A DNA stretch of 64,000 bases, from the NCBI GenBank assembly GCA_013397865.1, contig VZTI01003800.1, positions 1,004,058 to 1,068,057 on the forward strand, written 5' to 3'. Shown piece after piece: positions 48,421-60,280 of this stretch (position 1 is the stretch's first letter; the number at the start of each line of letters is the position of its first letter). A program made the translations under genes and the position numbers. This DNA is from Struthidea cinerea. Its lineage: Eukaryota > Chordata > Aves > Passeriformes > Corcoracidae. Under the pieces are notes generated by a model. The model was given only the letters and a program-made list of their open reading frames with translations, was not told the origin of the DNA and did no database searches.

Positions 48421-48780
48421 AAAAAAATAACACATTTCCTGAGAACTCTAATTAATCTATGAGGTATTCAATGCCTGCAAAGTTGTTCTTAGAAACTGAA
48501 GTCTGGGCACCTTTGCTTGGAGGTGCTATTTATATCGTTGTATGCCTCTGCGTGCAATAAAAGCCAGCATAAAATCATATAATTAGAGCAGCTTCTAATT
48601 GGAATGACAGGAATTAGGAGAGGTGGATAACAGCCAAAGTAAAAACACATAGGGACAAAAGCAAAGTGTTCTGTAGAACACCACAAAAAGAATGCAAGTG
48701 CTGGAGTAAACTCTTATGCTGAAGTGGCTGCTTAAGATGGATGGCTAAATAAAGGACAGTTGAGGTGAGTAAATTAAAGG
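48421..48780. promoter_or_regulatory. Candidate regulatory block with ATTAG dyad
   Basis: AATTAGA (48581-48587) and TCTAATT (48594-48600) form a perfect 7-bp inverted pair separated by GCAGCT, itself an E-box-like half. CTAATTAATC (48450) and ACAGGAATTAGG (48609) lie nearby. No repeat or significant open frame. Inferred enhancer candidate. Confidence 0.3.
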
Positions 48781-48999
48781 AGACCTTGCAAGCTACAACA
48801 TACCAAAATAAACAATCCTCTTCAAACTGTACTGCCTTTCGGGGAGGGTGAGGGGGCTGATAAGTTTATTTACACTTTTAAAAAGCACTGCCAATCCCAA
48901 TTTATCAGTTACTGTCTTGTGACAATTTATTCATTGTTCACTGTTAGAAGCTAGAAGTTACATAGGAAGCATGATTGGTGATAGCTTCTCTATTTCAAT

Positions 49000-49220
49000 A
49001 TGGTATAATAGAGATAACAGAGTGCCCAAAAGCTCTACAGCCGCCTTTTTGTCTGCTTTGTCTCTTTTCATTACTCTATCAGAATCTTCATTTAATATAA
49101 TCCAAAAAAGCAAGGTAATTGCTTCACTTATCAGTTATCATCGCACTCGCATACTTATCATGTCAAAATTATTTATGTGGATGCCCAGGTTGATCTTGCT
49201 GCATTTAGAAGCTTAAAATT
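49000..49220. promoter_or_regulatory. Candidate conserved non-coding element
   Basis: Repeat-free block with TTTGTCTGCTTTGTC, GGTAATTGC, TTATCAGTTATCA and ACTTATCATGTC (GATA-like cores in reverse), plus AAATTATTTATG. An 81-codon frame crosses it but is not recognisable. Weak, based on motif density. Confidence 0.2.
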
Positions 49221-51309
49221 TGAATAACTGTTCTGCCAGTTAGGTTATCAAAATTGCAGCATAAGCAATGAGTTTCTTCATTCTATACCTTCGAGGGAGA
49301 ATAGGAAGCATCTCATTGCAGGACTAGTTTACCCGTGGCTGAACACCGCTCCAGGGAGACTTACAGCAATTCTGTAGCCTGGCACTCTGAGTGCTGGGGA
49401 CAGGCTTCATTTGCTAGATGAACAGTAAATAAAAATGGCATGATATAAATAGAGACAATAGAGAGAGACATAAGGGGGTATTGTCAAGGTTGTCATAGGT
49501 CCCAAATTAAAATAATAATGTACAGACCTGTGCAATTCTTTCTTAGTTTGCCCCTTCTGTTTGAAACATGTTTCATAGCTCTTTTCCTATATCATTTTTA
49601 TTTCCTTATGATTTTGGTAGATGGTAACTCACCTGGTGAAAACCCCAGAGGCTGAAATAAAACAAAGCATGCAAGATCGGAAAGTCATTTTAACAACTTT
49701 TTTTTAATATAAAAGAAATTTCCTTCAGCCAAGCTCTTGAACACCTTCACAAAGCATAACAGAGAAAAGCCAAGCACAAACAGATACAAATAAAATTAAA
49801 AGAAATGTGCAAACATTTTTTCCAGCACAGGTGGGGAATTCATGGCATAGATGTCTTTTCATCAAATTACTCTGATAGCCAGGAACCTCTTCATGATAAC
49901 CCCTCACAAGCACCTTGCAGACCACTGGACATTTTTACATGATGACTTCTCTGAAAATTTTTTAATTGAAAGTGGACAAATTGTTATTCACCATTTGTTA
50001 TTCTCCTAATAATGACCATTCCAGAGGTTTTGCAAAGCTCTTCGGTGAGTGAGCAGAATAAATCCCAAGTGACCAAGGACACCAGTAACTCCCCCTGGAG
50101 TCTGCAGATTGGCTCATCGTAAGACATTCAAATGAAAGAGGTTGCGAGCAATCCGTAATAAGCAGAGTACTACCTGTGTGAAAATTCATTTGCATCTATA
50201 TACTAAAGAAGTGAGGAGGGGTTTAACATGAATTTATAAATCCTTTGCATGCAGAGAAGGGCCAAGTTCAATAAGTTTTTAATTATAAAATATTTTCTAA
50301 CCTGCGTGTTCCCAGGCTGGTTTTGCTCCCTTGCTCCTTAGACAGCAGCCATTGTGGCAGGTTGTGCTACTGGAAACGACCAGCCATGGAACAGTGAGGA
50401 GTGAGAGGGTCAGACAGCTTTTAGCCCTGCTTCAAGCCTTGGATCACTTTCGACTGGCCTCTCAGTCACCACTTGGGCATGCCTATTCTAGACAATCTGC
50501 TTGTCATATCCCTCGGTTTTTAAGAAACTGTTTGAATCTGTCAAGAATCCATAGGTGTCTCAACACTTGACAAAGCTCCTGAGTCACAGGCAGAAAAGAC
50601 AAATGCATCTCTTTGTCGTAATTTTTTTGGCTGTGTAAGAAACAATTCTCTATCATGACTCCCTTTAGCAATAATTACTACAGCCTCTGAGACTTAGTAA
50701 ATCTTGGGTAAAAGTCACAGCAGAGAAAAGGGCAGTTTGAAATACAAATTGTAATTTCTCAATAGCTTGCAATACCAAAATTATGTGGGCTAAACAGAGA
50801 TCCTGTGCCTAGGTCAGCACTCAGGATACTTTTATAGCTTGAATTTCAGGGCCTCGGCGATGTTTTGACCCAGCTATTTTGTGGTTTTGGACTTCTGTGC
50901 AATTTATTTACCATATACCTTTACAGCAGGCTTCACATTCAACGCTCATCTCATGTAATGATTACTCAGGCAATTAATGGCAAACAACAGAGAGTAATGT
51001 TTGTGATTTTTTTTTTCCCAATCTTTGTTCCCTGGGGGGCACTAAAATATATTTTATAAGTGTATCCAGGCAGTCATTATTCATATCATGTTATGGGTTT
51101 TGTAACTTCACAATGTATTTGATTGAAACATCGTAACTCTTTCCAGGACAAAGGCTTGTAACATTACAAACGCAGGGAACAGAGAGGTCAACAGCTGACG
51201 GCCGGTGGTTGGAGACACACAGTCACAATATTCCCCAAGTTATAACAAAAATATTTAACTGCACAATGATGGAAGAAACTAAAAGAACCTAGTAAACATT
51301 AGAAGTAAA
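49221..51309. other. Non-coding sequence without recognisable elements
   Basis: Open frames are under 80 codons. No repeat family or RNA gene is recognisable. Confidence 0.6.
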
Positions 51310-51620
51310 CATAATTGTTGCAAATTTAATTAAATTCTCTGCTGTCTTTGATGTGATGGCTGAGCTGTAAGTCTTTCAATTTCTTTGCTTTAATATCAGC
51401 ATTTCCTCAGTCTAAACCTTTTTGAGACAGTAGCGTTTTATCTCAATTATTGCTTTTTCTCCATCAGTCTTTAAATATAATCTCATTTGCCTTTATGGAT
51501 ACTGTAACCCTTCTGAAACAGCTTTTAACCTTTTTAAAAATCGCCTTGACCTGAGGATGCCCAAAGTTTTTTCTTCTTCGTTCTCTGATTTTTTTTAAAG
51601 CAATATTGAATAATAGAAAT
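51310..51620. promoter_or_regulatory. Candidate conserved non-coding element
   Basis: Repeat-free, with no open frame of 60 codons on either strand. Contains TTTAATTAAATTC, CTCAATTATTG, GATAC and CTTTGATGTGATGG (TCF/LEF-like CTTTGAT) motifs. Function inferred from absence of repeats and motif content only. Confidence 0.2.
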
Positions 51621-53469
51621 TGGACAGATGAGCGATTTCCTATCCAGAGACCTGCATGTATAGTATCTTAGGATGCTAGAACAGAATTTTTGTTTGAATA
51701 GTAATAATAAAAAAAAAATTAAGATACCTCTATCTAGCTTTCTGATAGTAAAGAACCTTCAGCTTTGACCTCCATTTCAGTGGCAGCATTGTAGCCTGTG
51801 CTGCCACAATATTAGCTTTATCTTTTCAAAGGGGGAAAAAAGCTTTCTTTGTACAGTAGCACATTAGCTTCAAAGAGCACTTACCTCAAGAGTCCGGCTC
51901 ATCCTTCTGGTAAATTTAAGAAATACTCAGCTTAAGATTGTCTGTTTCAATCACAGATAATGTAGATAACTTTGTGTCTAAATGTTGCAAAGCAAGCTTT
52001 ATGTCTGCTTTGTCTTTTCTCCCCACCCTTTCAGTTTTATTTTCTCATTTAGTACCTAACGAAGATGCAGGCTAATGGAAGAATGATACATGAGTACAAC
52101 TAACCCTCCTGGAATTTGATTGTAAATGTAGAAGTTGTTATTCACTGTGATTTGGTAGTTTTATGTGTCTTAGATGGTGGAGTGGGGGATGGATGTCTTC
52201 ACATGCAGTGCAACACCTACAGAGTCAAAGGTGCGCTCTTTGCATCACCAGCCTGGCTGAGTAAATTCAGTGCTGCACTGGCCATAGATGTGTCCCTACA
52301 TCTGCCTGCCCTGTGTCACCTGGTGTTTCCTTTACTGGCTTACATGTGAGACAGGTATACAGGCTTTCTGAACCAGCTGGAGGTGTGGACACCAAGCAGT
52401 AACACCCCAAAAGGCTTCTCCCCAGTGAAACCTGCCAGTCTGTGATACATGTCCCACCTCCAAACTGTAAGGGCTTTCTGGTACCCTCCCTTGAGCTATC
52501 CTTGCAACAAACATCCTTTCTCTTCACTTTTTACATACACACACAGTTTAAGCATCAGCACCCAGAAACTTGCTTTCCACTGTGACTACAATTACCTATC
52601 CCAAGCAGTGATGCTTAAAATTGAACTTAAATGCTTAAAATGGTTCATGAGAGCAAAAGGATTTACCTGTGAGCACCCTAATGTGTTAAACAGCCATGCC
52701 AAGCAGCATTATATATATCTTGCAGCAGCAACTTAAAAAGGCCATCTGCCAAAAGAGGTTACTTTTCTATTTGAAGTTCTCCTGCTTGTAGTTTTAAGGG
52801 AAAACAATGAGTTTAAGAAGTTGATGATTAGGTTCAACTACACCTCTCCCTAGACTCAGACAGTAGCATTATTGCTCAAAAAAGAGCATGTTTAGCAGAA
52901 AGCCGGGGAAAACTAGTTGCAGTGATCTTCCCCTGGATGAACACATATAGACACGTGTATACCTGAGAATTTACATGGAAATGTCTTTATGCTATTTCAC
53001 GTGAATTATGATTGCCTTGCGTGATATATATTTTCAAAGTGTAGCATTGCAAAAGTAAACTCTAAAAAAAGGACATATTTATTCTTCAGATTAAAAATTA
53101 ATTTCCTGTGTTTTTCTGGGTTTTTATCCTATCTAAGTTGTATCCTTATGAGTTCTTTACACTGAGACCAGTATCAGATGAAATATAAATGTAATGGTTT
53201 CTATAAATGTTAACCCACTACAACACTCCATCCCAGAACTAAAGATCCGGCAACTGTTTTAGGTTAAGGTACTGCTCCTCTCCATGTTAGGTAATCCAAT
53301 GTCATTTGAGTAAAATAAATTGGAACTACTCAAGGAATAAAAAGAGGTGAAAGTGCAGAATCTGGTTTGGATAAAAGTTTAATTCTTCAGTTCCAAGTGA
53401 CACAGCCCTTACAGGAAACAGAGCAAACTCAGACAGGAGTGGCCAAGTAATGAAGATGGATGCATCTTG
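51621..53469. other. Non-coding sequence without recognisable elements
   Basis: Open frames do not exceed 95 codons (52449-52736, plus strand). No repeat family identified. Confidence 0.6.
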
Positions 53470-53680
53470 TTATCAGCAAGCCATTTACTAGGGCTTGATG
53501 TAACCTTAAACATTGCAGATAGCTCAATGGCACTTGCCACTAAGCCTCTAATTAATGAATAGCAGGCCCAAAATTAACAATGTGCATTTACAGATGAATT
53601 CTGGGCACTCATTAAACGGTGTTCAAGTATCAAGCAGTAACTGTTAGGTTTATTCCTTCTGGATTACTGTATACAGTGTT
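53470..53680. promoter_or_regulatory. Candidate conserved non-coding element
   Basis: Contains CTAATTAATG (53548-53557), AAATTAACAATG (TAAT and SOX-like cores, about 53571-53582), CTCATTAAACGG and GCACTTGCC. No repeat or open frame of note. Inferred only. Confidence 0.25.
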
Positions 53681-56600
53681 TGTTTGCTGGGAGTTTTCAG
53701 AGGAGGTTTTGTGTGCTCAACTGCTGTGAGCCCAGGTGCGCTTCAGGAAAGGGTATCGTTCACTCGAGGAGGGCAAGACAGAGTAGCTTTAAACCAGGCA
53801 TTGTAACACCTGTGCAGCAATTTAAGGAGGATTAGAATGATCCTCTATTCAGCTTTAACTGCAGTGAGAAAAAGGGCTTGATTGCTCAGAGCTGTTCTCA
53901 AACCTCAGTTTTGTTACCCTCCTTTGCAATATCCATGCTGGTGCCTTCCCAGGCAATCTGGAACAGGACACTGGAGGGTTCAATGATGGGTTGTTCAGTA
54001 AAATGCTAGTTCCTCCACAGCTCATGTGATAGCATTGCTGTGGAAGTGGTCCTGCACACAGTGTCCCAGCTCCTTGTTCAAGCAGACAGATAAGGAACTC
54101 AGGATGAAACCTGCATCTTAACATGTATATGTAAATCAAATGTTATTTTAGAACAGTAATACAGCAAATTATTTAGGTGGTCCTATTGTAAATGTTGTGC
54201 CTTAGGAGAAACAGCAGTGCAGCTATAAGAAATGCATCAGACCATGTTTCCACAGCAGCCAAGTCGTATCTGTATCAAATCAGAAGAAGTTTAAATCACC
54301 TTCTGTGCTGAACTACAGTGCAAGTGAGAGAGAATGAGCCTTTCAGAAATATTGGTATAAACTACAGCTGAGGGCAAACAGGCAGAGCTGGTTTAAGCAA
54401 AGTCAAAATTGAATCCAACGTCCCTGAAAAATTAGACAGATTGGTCTCTGTAAGTGGAAAGGTAACTATAATTTTCTGGGAACAGATCCTTTCAGACCAC
54501 TAACATCAGTATTCAGCAACATGAGGTTTTCTGCATTATGAGTGTTCTCATTAATGTGCCATCCAGCTACTACTGCATGATAAGTGCAGTGATATTATCT
54601 ATAAAAAAAAAAATATAAAGGGGGGGAGGTAGAATAAATGGTACTTTTCTGAAAGGCATCCTGCAAATCATCTTATCCCGGAACTGTTCTCCATGTCAGA
54701 GAAGTTTTAATGCAATACCGGTCTGCTGTGATGTAAAATTACTAATGTGATTGGCATTCCTGTTGCATGACATACAGAAGAGAAACATCCGCTCCGAGCA
54801 GAGCTCACTTTCTACTGCGCCTGCAAACATTTGGGCTGTGTAAGCAGGATCCCATGCACATTCCACATAATCCAGTGCCATGCACCCAGTTCCATTTATG
54901 GGCAAAATGAAACACAAGCTCTTCTTTCTATGGATCGTTCCCACATCAGCCTTTTCAAAGTTTAATATGGACAAATTTAGGAAAGGGGCACTCCCATAGC
55001 TCCATGCAAGCTGTTCAAAGTTTGCAGGTTTAAAATTAAAAAAAAAAAAAAAACCACAAACAAAAAACAAAACAAAACAAAACAAACAAACAAAAAACCC
55101 ACAGAAAAGTAAAGAAGAAAGCACAAACTTTTTCTTAATAAAATACTATTCTGTAGAAGAGGTAAGTGGGCTGGGATTTTGTAACTGGGCCTGGATTTTC
55201 CTTTGTGATTTGTTGATAGAAGATGGGAAAAGCAACTGTCTCATGCAGCTTTCCCAGCTTCTTTTTGCTGTAGAGAACTAAATGCATACTATTCTGTACA
55301 TGTGTAAGGTGATGCTGTTATATTGAGAGTTGCTTTCTTTTATCTTTGAACAAAAAACTTTATTTGAATGAGAAAACTGTATTATCTCTCATGAAGAGAA
55401 AGCTCTTTCTCCCTCTTTTTATTGTCACTTCCTTACAGAATTATCTCTGAAGCTTTCCCTAGCATTCTCTCTCTTTCTCTCTGCAACTATTTTGAAAAAA
55501 AGGAATCCATAAATCAGCAACAAGTATGCTTAGTTACCAGTAGATGAGGTGACGGATAGCAACTATAGGAGCTTTCCAGTGCTGTGAAATTCCAGAAAAA
55601 ATGCAGTAAAATATATTTAATAGGATGGATCTTTTTTGGATCATTATTGCTTATTAGTAACAGTATGAGCATCTTGCGGGCTGAATGTAGTTTGAAAGAA
55701 ATGTGTAAATTCACAGTAAAAATGTTAATACATGTTCTTTAGAATTCTGAATATTCATCTCTCTTATTTCTCCCATACGTGCACCACAATGTTAGTTGGC
55801 AGCATTTGAACTATGGTTGTATATTTCTAGAACTGTCCTTACTCCCCTTTTCCAGATACAGGAGCCAAGAACTGCAGCAGGCTTTGTAGAGGCACACATT
55901 AATTTCAGTTTAGTCCTGCAAGCTACATTCCTTTCCAAGCATGTTTTAACCTGACATCATGTTCTTCCTCAAACTTCTCACAAATAAAAACGTGATTCAT
56001 ATAAACTTCCACTCTCCCCAAGCTTTGCCAACTCTTCATTTTCTTTTGGCAGACTTTGTGGGCACTTCTGATTCTAGACAGGAATGACAAACTCAGCACC
56101 TTCCATGTGCTGTACCAGAGGCAGCATGGCAGTGTCAGAGGGCTGCAGACCATGCAAATCCCCTTTCTGTGCAGAATGTGTGCCTTAGAGATCTTGCCAC
56201 AGGTTGTTTCATGAACAGCAATTGCTCTGTGTAGTAGGGGTGGTGCAAGGGGCTCCCAAAGTTGGCAGTGTTCATCATGGACCAGTAGACAGAATGGGGC
56301 TGGGTTTTATTCTGGCCATCAACTGGTTTTATTCTGCCTCACACTGCCTGCTGCCACAATTTCCCTGTGGAACAAGTGGAGGGACTCTGTTCTGTCAATA
56401 TCAGACTTTACCTAGTTTTGTTGAAAAAGCGTATTAGTTGATTTTGATAATGGATTTATATTCCTTAATGCAATGAGCTGTCTTCTACTTGGAAGAACCG
56501 TTATTACTACGCCTGCCACTTTCCTTGGTAAAGATGAAGGAGTTTACAGTTATTGTCAGGTTTATTCCTTGTGCTTCTTAATGAGCCAGACTGTGCCATA

Positions 56601-56733
56601 CTTTTTGTTTCAGAGCCCGGTGAGCAGGCTTTCCCCATGGGATTAATGCATGATTTTCTGTTGCTTTCCCTTTGAGTTGTCACACATCTCTAAGTGAAAA
56701 GCTGTCAGATCTCACAACAAAAGCATTTATGCC
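53681..56733. other. Non-coding sequence with an A-rich tract
   Basis: A 142-codon minus-strand frame (54696-55124) starts inside the A-rich tract, giving a Phe-rich N-terminus, and then continues through complex sequence without a recognisable domain. I regard it as chance. No promoter or repeat family is recognisable. Confidence 0.55.
55031..55100 (+). repeat. A-rich tract, A17 then (CAAAA)n
   Basis: About 17 A residues followed by CAAA and CAAAA units. It looks like a decayed poly(A) tail expanded into a microsatellite. I see no recognisable retroposed gene or LINE body upstream and no clear target-site duplication. Confidence 0.8.
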
Positions 56734-57437
56734 TTAGAATCATTAAATTTGGAAAATACCTCTGAGATCATTGAGTCCAACCATAACCCAGCACCATGAT
56801 GTTCACCACTAAACTGTATCCCAAGTGCCACATCCACATGCCTTTTGAACATTTCTAGAGATGGTGATTCCACCACTTCCCTGAGAATCCCATTCCAGTG
56901 CCTGACCACCCTTTCAGTAGAAAAATAATTCCTAATTTCCAATCTAAACTTTCCCTGGTGCAACTTGAGGCCATTTCCTCTGGTCCTGTCACTTGTTACC
57001 TGGCAGAAGAGACTGACCCACACCTCACTACAGCCTCCATTCAGGCAGTTGTAGAGAGCAATAACATCACCTTCTGGGCCTCCTTTTCTCCAGGCCAAAC
57101 AAACCCAGGTCTCTCAGGCACTCCTGATATGAATCACTCTCTAGGCCCTTCCCCAGCTCCACTGTCCTTCCCTGGGCTCACTCCAGCACCTCAATGTCTT
57201 TCTTGTCATGAGGGGCCCAGAACTGGACACAGCACTCGAGGTGTGGCCTCACCAGTGCTGAGCACAGGGGGGCAATCACTGCCCTGGTCCTGCTGGCCAC
57301 ACTACTGCTGATACAGGCCAGAATGCCATTGGCCTTCTTGCCCACCTGGGCACTCACTGGCTTGTGTTCAGGTGGGCTGATGTGACTCAGGTGCAAGACC
57401 TGGCAGTTTGCCGTGTTGAACCTCATATAGCTGGCCT
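56734..57437 (-). mobile_element. CR1 LINE, 5'-truncated, internally deleted
   Basis: This is the 3' part of a chicken-repeat-1 (CR1) non-LTR retrotransposon on the minus strand. Its 3' end is at the low-coordinate side, near the TAGAATCAT remnant of the CR1 terminal repeat. Reading the minus strand, 57426-57178 contains ASRTRAVIAPLCSALVRPHL and CCVQFWAP, matching the reverse-transcriptase C-terminal region (S-A-L-V-R-P-H-L-E-x-C-V-Q-x-W). 57098-56727 continues with VTSDRTRGNGLKLHQGKFRL, RHWNGILREVVESPSLEMFK and the 3' UTR. About 30 residues expected upstream of the A-L-V-R-P motif are missing near 57360-57385, indicating an internal deletion. Catalytic domain, endonuclease and promoter are absent, so it is dead. 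It reads like an avian CR1. Confidence 0.95.
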
Positions 57438-57473
57438 ATATAAATACCATATAAATGGCACATATAAATGCCA
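57437..57473 (+). repeat. Small minisatellite, about 12 bp x 3
   Basis: Three imperfect copies of a TATAAATRCCA-type unit start exactly where the CR1 similarity ends, so the array probably arose at or near the truncation junction. Confidence 0.75.
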
Positions 57474-57479
57474 CTAAAC

Positions 57480-59949
57480 AATATAAAGAACACAGCCTGA
57501 AAATCAGGTGGAGGTATTAAATAAGGTGCAGCTAGTGAGCATCTCTGTGAGACTATTTTGCTCCCAAAGTCATAGTGAAGAACCACCCAAAGGCCTAAAA
57601 CCTGCTTTATATACTTTCAAGTATAAAGACTTCAATGAATTATGAACAAAACAAGCCAAAGAAGTAACGGAGTCCAGAGAAATAAGAGATCCTAAAGCTC
57701 TGGAAGGATAGAATCACAGGATGAACTGAGACAGAAAAAGAAAAGAAATCAAAACTAAAATAGAAAAGAGGACAAACAAAAGTGAAAGGGCTGAACACCT
57801 TACAGAAGCTATTCTGTCCTTGGAAGCAGTATATAATTTACCATAGTACAACCATGTTATCCATTTATCATACAACCAATATGGGGTATCATGCAGACCA
57901 TCCGTGAGTCTTTCCAAGGGTGAAACAAACAGTATAAATTGCCTCCAAGAGTCTAGGGAGAGGCACCACAGCTCTCACAATGCAGTTGAGCAGTCCCCTG
58001 GCAGCAGAACCACCCCCACAAACCATTTGCAGGCAATGCTTAATCACAATTAAGTTTAATTCACTTGAACAATGAAGTTCAAATGCATGTAGCAAGCCGT
58101 CATTTCAGGTCCCTGTTAACCACTTTGTAGGTATTCTCTGTTGGCAATCTGGGCAGAAATTACAGTGTTTGCAGCAATCCCAAAAACTATGTGAAGTGTG
58201 TAAATTAAGATGTTTAAATACCAGAACTCTAAAGATGTGAAAGAGATTGTCTTGATGTGAAGTGACTATGATGTTACCTGTTTACATCAGCTGAGGGTAC
58301 AACCTAACCTGGTTTTTGTGTATTTTTCGTTATCACAGTTATCAGTGATTCTTGGAAGCTTCCTTATGTATGGGTTTTTTTCTTCTCTATGTTACTATAA
58401 AACTGTTTCTGTATGCTAGGCTCCAGGCACTGCACTTCTTTTAAAACATATATAAAACACTAAAAAAGAAGAATGTTGTCCCAAGGGATTGGTAACAGAC
58501 AAAAAGGTCTCACCTCTCTGATTCTTTCCTAAAGTAGGTCAGTTTTAGGCCACTGTACTGGTCCAAATACAGCCAAGATCAGTAGTGAGATTACAACTGG
58601 GCTATGAGTAATCTGTTTGTTTGTCTCAGAAAGCATAGCAGGTCTATGGGCTGATCACTTTGCCTTTTGCTTTTCTGCCATTTACATTTATTTAGCCAAA
58701 TCGCTTCTAAGAAATGTCAATCCATCACATTATCCGATTGCGCAGCCCTTACTGGCCAGGTAACTCAGGTACAATCAGTTTCATTGCCAGATTGGATAAA
58801 ACCCTACATGTATGTCTCATTTGGTAATGTGCTCTTCAGGAATTATGATTAGTACAGATGTTGCTTCATAATTTGTGAGAGCACCATTTTAAACAAATTT
58901 GTTTAAAATATAAAAGAGTTCATATATTTATACTGCATGTTTTATGTTACACCCAGTGGGTGAAGCCAAAACACGCCAATTACCTACCTTTGGCCCAGTA
59001 GTCTGTATAAAAGACAATAATAATTTTGCTCAAAATCTCTGTATTTTTTTAATTGATAGCCAAAGATGAAATAACAGCCCCCAGATACAAAAGTTGAAAT
59101 GGGGAACATGTGATGTCATTAAGGCTCTGCTCATCCCCCCTCAGGGCATACTGGGCTCTGTCCCACACTGAATGCAGCTTCAGCTCTGTGCCACAGTGCT
59201 TTCAGACAGGGTGCAGCCTATGGAGACAGCAGACAGCACAAGCACCGGGAGTCTTCCTACGCCTAACCGTCTTCACCCCATCTAACTAATCAGTCAGGCT
59301 GTATCAGCTGCATGTGTATCTAATGTATTGCATCACATCTTATTCATTTCTGTCCTGATTAGATCTCTAGCATGGGGAGGAATGTTATAAATGTAAGATG
59401 AAAACTGTCACCCATCTTTATTCTGGTAAGCACCTAAAATCCCACAGCTGGATACTGCAAAAGTCCTAATAACATTTTCTTTAATATTGTCTGCATGTTG
59501 AGTATATTCATGTGCTCAAGGCCTTTTATTCAGACCCTTTTTCAGGACTTTGGGCTATGGAAATGGTTTTACTCAGAGCTGGCATCCATGGTGCCTGATG
59601 TGCAGACTGCTGGAAGCCACCTCTGGGGCTGAAGCTGAGGGCAGCAGGGCAGCACACAGTTTAGCCACAGCATTCACATATGTACTGGCAAGCCCTACCA
59701 AGGCACAGGTTCTTTGATGTGTGGCACAGAGTGAGTTTCTAATATTCATGCCTTCAAATAGGGCCAAAATTTGCCTAACAGTAATCACTCATCAGTCTAT
59801 TTGACAATTCACATGGAGTTTAAAAGACGGTTCCCAGCTTCATTTCTTTTGCTCAGTCCAATAGTTCCATTGTTCTTAAAAAGAGAATTGTCTTTCATCA
59901 CAAATAAACTGCAAAATATTTTTCTGTGTAGTAGAACTGAAAAGTTGTT
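57480..59949. other. Non-coding sequence without recognisable elements
   Basis: Open frames are at most 72 codons. No repeat family or RNA gene is recognisable. 57720-57790 is A/G-rich. Confidence 0.6.
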
Positions 59950-60280
59950 TTCAGATACAATTGGCATTTGTGTGCTTAATGCTTGGAGGTGGCCATGTTG
60001 CTGGAAAATGATGTTGCCTATGATGCCAACCACAGGACAATTAACTCAGCAGAGGAGAGTGTGTGAATCCATTTCCAACCTCTTTTAATAATAGGGTAAC
60101 AACCAAAATGCTTTCTCCAGTGGTTAAACCAATATTAAATTTGCCTAGAAACATGTTTACAGGCTTTTCCACTGGATTTGTCTATTGCCAATGCCATAAA
60201 GGACATCAATTTTCAGTAAGACAACCGCCTCCAGCACTAGGATTGGAAACGCCAATTGTAATTAAAACTTTTTTTTAAGC
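59950..60280. promoter_or_regulatory. Candidate conserved non-coding element
   Basis: Repeat-free sequence with ACAATTGG (SOX-like), GTGCTTAATGC, GACAATTAAC, CAATATTAAATTTG, CTATTGCCAATGCC and CCAATTGTAATTAA. Short overlapping frames on both strands (up to 105 codons) carry no recognisable domain. Inferred from motif density. Confidence 0.25.

Noticed and set aside
55031..55100. Poly(A) tail of a processed pseudogene
   Set aside because: No recognisable cDNA-like body upstream and no visible target-site duplication; processed pseudogenes are also rare in birds.
54696..55124. 142-codon minus-strand frame with a hydrophobic N-terminus
   Set aside because: The apparent membrane-like Phe/Val/Cys-rich start is just the translation of the complementary strand of an A-rich repeat.
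56727..57426. Minus-strand frames resembling a reverse-transcriptase gene
   Set aside because: Real similarity, but as a truncated and deleted CR1 copy, not a functional gene.
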